Shown: positions 61,407-64,000 of the stretch, piece after piece
Layout of the letters: every line of letters starts with the position of its first letter
How positions within the stretch are numbered: the first letter of the stretch is position 1
Made by a program: the position numbers and the translations under genes
The notes under the pieces: model-generated
What the model saw: the letters and a program-made list of their open reading frames with translations, nothing else
Told to the model about the DNA's origin: nothing
The model's database searches: none
Assembly: GCF_012976305.1 (NCBI RefSeq)
Contig: NZ_JABDSR010000001.1
Location: 1 to 64,000, forward strand
DNA length: 64,000 nt
Source: Peptoniphilus faecalis
GTDB taxonomy: Bacteria > Bacillota > Clostridia > Tissierellales > Peptoniphilaceae
Direction: 5' to 3'

Positions 61407-62813
61407 TTATTTTTCATTTCTTAAAACAAGTTCTCCCCAGCCCTTTGTTCCATCTTTTTCCGGATCAACTAATCCATCTTCCATTACAACTTTTCCTCTT
61501 AGAATTGTATAATTTAATTTACAATGTAATTCTTTTCCATCATATACTCTTGCTATTTCTTTCGAACCAGAATAATTTTTATTTCTATCTACTGTGAACT
61601 TATCATTCATATCAAATATTACTAAATCGCCATCAGAACCAGGTTGTATAGTCCCTTTCTTTGGATAAATATCAAATATTTTTGCTGGGTTTGTACTACA
61701 AAGTTCTACAACTTTTTCAAGTGTCAGCCCTCTTTTTCCTTTTGCAACTTCATTTAGCATAAGCGGAAGCCTTAAGTCAATTCCTATAAATCCTGCAGGT
61801 GCAACAAATATATCTTTATTTCCATTTTCTTTTTCTTCAATAAGGAATGGTCCATGATCACTGCCTATAAAGTCAACGGTTCCATCTATTACATAATCCC
61901 AAATTTTATCTACAGTTTCCTGACTTCTAAGTGGTGGATTACATTTAGCAAATGGTCCATGCTTTAATAGCTCTTCTTCAGTTAAAAGCAAATAATGTGG
62001 GCAAGTTTCAAGGAATACTTCTTGTCCTTCAAGTTTTGCCTGTTTTGCCATTTCCATTGCTTCGGGTGTAGAAATGTGAACAAGTTCCAGTCTACATCCC
62101 GTTTCTTTTGCAAATAAAAGCATTTTTTGAACTGTAGAATATTCAGATATTGGAGGTCTTGATAAACAATGATATTCAGGAGTTACCTTTCCTTCTTTTC
62201 TATAATGGTCAATAAATCCTTGAATTAAGTCATTATTTTCTGCGTGCGATGCAAGAAGAAGACCTGTCTTTGCAACTTCTTTCATACCAATATACACTTC
62301 ATAATCATTTGCCATTGTTAAACCGATGAACTCATCGTCTCTTCCTTCGGGTGCTTCGTGAAGAAATGTTTTAAATGCAACGATACCTTCTTTCGCAACC
62401 TTTGTTATCTCTTCAGGATATTGTCCACCTGCCGCTGCATAAAAGGCATAATCAACAACACCTTGTCTTTCTTTTGCAACTTTCTTTCTATTATCTAAAA
62501 TTTCTTTATTATATTGTGGCGGCGAAGAAATTGGATGTTCTAAAATTGTAGTTGTTCCGCCTGCTACTGCAGCTTGTGATTCAGTATAGAAAGTTCCTCT
62601 GTCAGTATGTCCTGGATCTCTAAAGTGAACATGAGTATCTATTCCACCAGGTATAACATATTTACCAGTAGCATCAATAGTCTTTTCGGCCTCTGGAAGT
62701 AATCCTTTCTCACAAATAACTGCAAACTTTTCATCTTTAATTCCAATATCTACTTCTCTAAAATTTCCGTCTACATACACAATACCATTTATTATAGCTA
62801 AATCTAGTTTCAT
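61407..62813 (-). CDS. Allantoinase/hydantoinase-type cyclic amidohydrolase
   Basis: A 468-residue amidohydrolase. Binuclear metal ligands: HVHFRDPGHTDRGTF (His pair near 60-62), the carbamylated Lys in GIVAFKTFLHEAPEG, His in LLASHAEN and LELVHIST, and Asp in FIGSDHGPF. TCPHYLLLTEEEL and KCNPPLR are typical of allantoinases and dihydroorotase-like proteins more than of D-hydantoinases, so a ring-opening step on allantoin or a hydantoin is likely. With the racemase and carbamoyl amidohydrolase it forms a complete ureide/hydantoin route. Confidence 0.88.
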   Translation of the reverse strand: MKLDLAIINGIVYVDGNFREVDIGIKDEKFAVICEKGLLPEAEKTIDATGKYVIPGGIDTHVHFRDPGHTDRGTFYTESQAAVAGGTTTILEHPISSPPQYNKEILDNRKKVAKERQGVVDYAFYAAAGGQYPEEITKVAKEGIVAFKTFLHEAPEGRDDEFIGLTMANDYEVYIGMKEVAKTGLLLASHAENNDLIQGFIDHYRKEGKVTPEYHCLSRPPISEYSTVQKMLLFAKETGCRLELVHISTPEAMEMAKQAKLEGQEVFLETCPHYLLLTEEELLKHGPFAKCNPPLRSQETVDKIWDYVIDGTVDFIGSDHGPFLIEEKENGNKDIFVAPAGFIGIDLRLPLMLNEVAKGKRGLTLEKVVELCSTNPAKIFDIYPKKGTIQPGSDGDLVIFDMNDKFTVDRNKNYSGSKEIARVYDGKELHCKLNYTILRGKVVMEDGLVDPEKDGTKGWGELVLRNEK

Positions 62814-62883
62814 TCTAACATTCCTTTCTTAAATATAATTAATTTTCATATTAAAACTTCATTTTATTCGTCCTTTATTTACT

Positions 62884-64000
62884 TCATTCTTCTGGAAAAA
62901 ATCTTGCAAGTTTTTCTTTAGGCATAGGTTTAGTAAACATACTAACTATTATTAATACTAAACCAGAAGATATTGATCCTGGAAGAGCTGAATAAATTCC
63001 ATAAGGCTGTCCCAATGCATACCATACATTTGCAACTACAAAACCAGTAATCATAGAAGCTAATGCAGCTGTTTGTGTTATCTTTTTATTAAATGCACCT
63101 ATTAATATTAACATTGCCATTGCAGAGCCCATTAGTGTTACAGCTCTTGCTTGTACAAATTGAATTACATCTGTTAATGTAAATGTAAGTATTACTCCTA
63201 ATATCCCTATTATGACAGTAATAGCTCTTGACATATTAAGTTCGGTCTTAGATGTCATTTCGGGTCTGATAAATGTTCTCCACAAATCCCTTGTGAAAGT
63301 TGTACTTGCAAGCAAAAGAAGTGAGTCTGCAGTAGATATTATTGCACCTATTACAGCTGCAAACATTAAGCCTCCAACAACAGGATGAACAGTTTCCATA
63401 ACCAAAGTGCCAAAAATCATATCCTGTTTATTAAGCCCTGGCATTATAAGCATTCCTCCTATTCCTACTATTAAAAGCGGTATATAAAATATTCCTACCA
63501 TTAAAGCTGTAACAGCTTGACTCTTAGCTGCAGATTCAGGAGATGTTGCAGATAAAAATCTTCCTACAAATTGTGGTGCCCCAAAGTTACATATTCCCCA
63601 AGTAACAGTCCAGCCTAGTGCTGTTAATGGTGTTATGTTGCTTGAAAAAGCTTTCACATAATCTGGATTAATGACTTGAACTTCCCTCATAAGTTCCCCA
63701 AATCCATCAATTTGCATAAGATAACTTATTGCCATAGCCCACACGCCTATAATTATAATATATGCACAAATAGTATCTGTCCACGCAACAGCTTTCATTC
63801 CACCAAGAGCAGTAAAAGCTACAAATATTACAAGGACTACAATACTTATAGTTACATCACTCCAAGATACAAATGGCCTCATAACAGCTATTGAAGCTTT
63901 GATTTGAGCAGCCATTAATGTGATTGCTCCGATTAAAATAATAAAACATGCGAAAAGAGAATGTATTTTTCCAAATCTCTTGTATATGTATTCTGGTACA
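62884..64000 (-). CDS. Sodium:solute symporter (SSS family), 5' end outside window
   Basis: The frame is open to the window edge; the visible 372 codons begin inside the protein at VPEYIYKRFGKIHS, a conserved SSS motif, and run through at least eight hydrophobic segments (for example TDTICAYIIIIGVWAMAI and VVGGLMFAAVIGAIISTADS, the Na-site signature). It probably brings in the hydantoin, allantoin or a related nitrogen source. It precedes the allantoinase gene by 70 bp on the same strand. Confidence 0.9.
   Translation of the reverse strand, partial: VPEYIYKRFGKIHSLFACFIILIGAITLMAAQIKASIAVMRPFVSWSDVTISIVVLVIFVAFTALGGMKAVAWTDTICAYIIIIGVWAMAISYLMQIDGFGELMREVQVINPDYVKAFSSNITPLTALGWTVTWGICNFGAPQFVGRFLSATSPESAAKSQAVTALMVGIFYIPLLIVGIGGMLIMPGLNKQDMIFGTLVMETVHPVVGGLMFAAVIGAIISTADSLLLLASTTFTRDLWRTFIRPEMTSKTELNMSRAITVIIGILGVILTFTLTDVIQFVQARAVTLMGSAMAMLILIGAFNKKITQTAALASMITGFVVANVWYALGQPYGIYSALPGSISSGLVLIIVSMFTKPMPKEKLARFFPEE

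Noticed and set aside
1-64000. CRISPR array, tRNA or rRNA genes
   Set aside because: No regularly spaced repeats and no tRNA- or rRNA-like sequence were noticed by eye on either strand; a covariance-model scan would be decisive.

Overview
The window is about 64 kb of very AT-rich DNA with short intergenic gaps, strong GGAGG-type ribosome binding sites, TTG and GTG starts, and housekeeping genes typical of low-G+C Gram-positive bacteria (sepF, ylmH, hprK, spoVG, plsY, mutS/mutL). A pyruvate:ferredoxin oxidoreductase as the main pyruvate enzyme points to an anaerobe. Gene content fits the Firmicutes/Tissierellia, possibly a Peptoniphilaceae-like coccus (Peptoniphilus/Anaerococcus/Finegoldia relatives). 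The family placement is inference; I recognised no species-specific marker.

Layout. 1-0.4 kb: the right end of an ISL3-family insertion sequence, cut by the window edge. 0.4-8.6 kb: a tRNA-modification and mismatch-repair operon read leftward (miaB-mutS-mutL-miaA-PLP lyase). 8.6-17.6 kb: a ten-gene leftward operon (der-plsY-gpsA-HlyD-like-yggS-sepF-ylmH-lspA-rluD-FAD enzyme) with a good promoter before der. 17.6-18.8 kb: a rightward thioredoxin-reductase-like flavoprotein that lacks the redox CxxC. 18.9-23.9 kb: an accessory block with a beta-helix-like protein, a small acetyltransferase, pirin, a MarR regulator, an isochorismatase-type hydrolase, an FMN reductase and a beta-class glutathione S-transferase. 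It looks like a quinone/electrophile stress set, and palindromes probably bound by MarR lie upstream of marR itself and of the FMN reductase.

24-29 kb and 46.8-52 kb: two related two-component-system plus ABC-transporter modules of the peptide-sensing/peptide-resistance kind. Each has an 11-bp-spaced direct repeat upstream of the ABC ATPase gene, which I read as the response-regulator box. 29.3-37.6 kb: nifJ, then pepP-uvrC-hprK. 37.7-40.7 kb: a BlaI/BlaR1-like regulatory pair with no beta-lactamase. Downstream it carries a tiny 22-codon ORF with an excellent ribosome binding site, a secreted protein and a membrane-anchored protein. 40.8-43.6 kb: a large VanS/PhoR-like kinase and its regulator. 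43.7-46.7 kb: fluoride channel crcB, an NCS2 nucleobase permease and alanine racemase.

52.2-53.0 kb: the C-terminal stump of a large serine recombinase, a scar of a lost mobile element. 53.1-57.5 kb: spoVG, murC and a secreted phosphodiester glycosidase with copper-amine-oxidase-like domains. 57.5-58.7 kb: a decayed region with gene remnants, hairpins and a possible IS6-type end. 58.7-64 kb: a hydantoin/allantoin (ureide) catabolism island: racemase, N-carbamoyl amidohydrolase, a broken nitroreductase, an allantoinase/hydantoinase and a sodium:solute symporter cut by the window edge.

No tRNA, rRNA or CRISPR array was seen. I did not find a clearly new multi-gene defence or biosynthetic system. 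The most interesting leads are the BlaR1/BlaI-like locus with unknown cargo, the shared regulator boxes of the two ABC modules, and the MarR-linked electrophile cluster.
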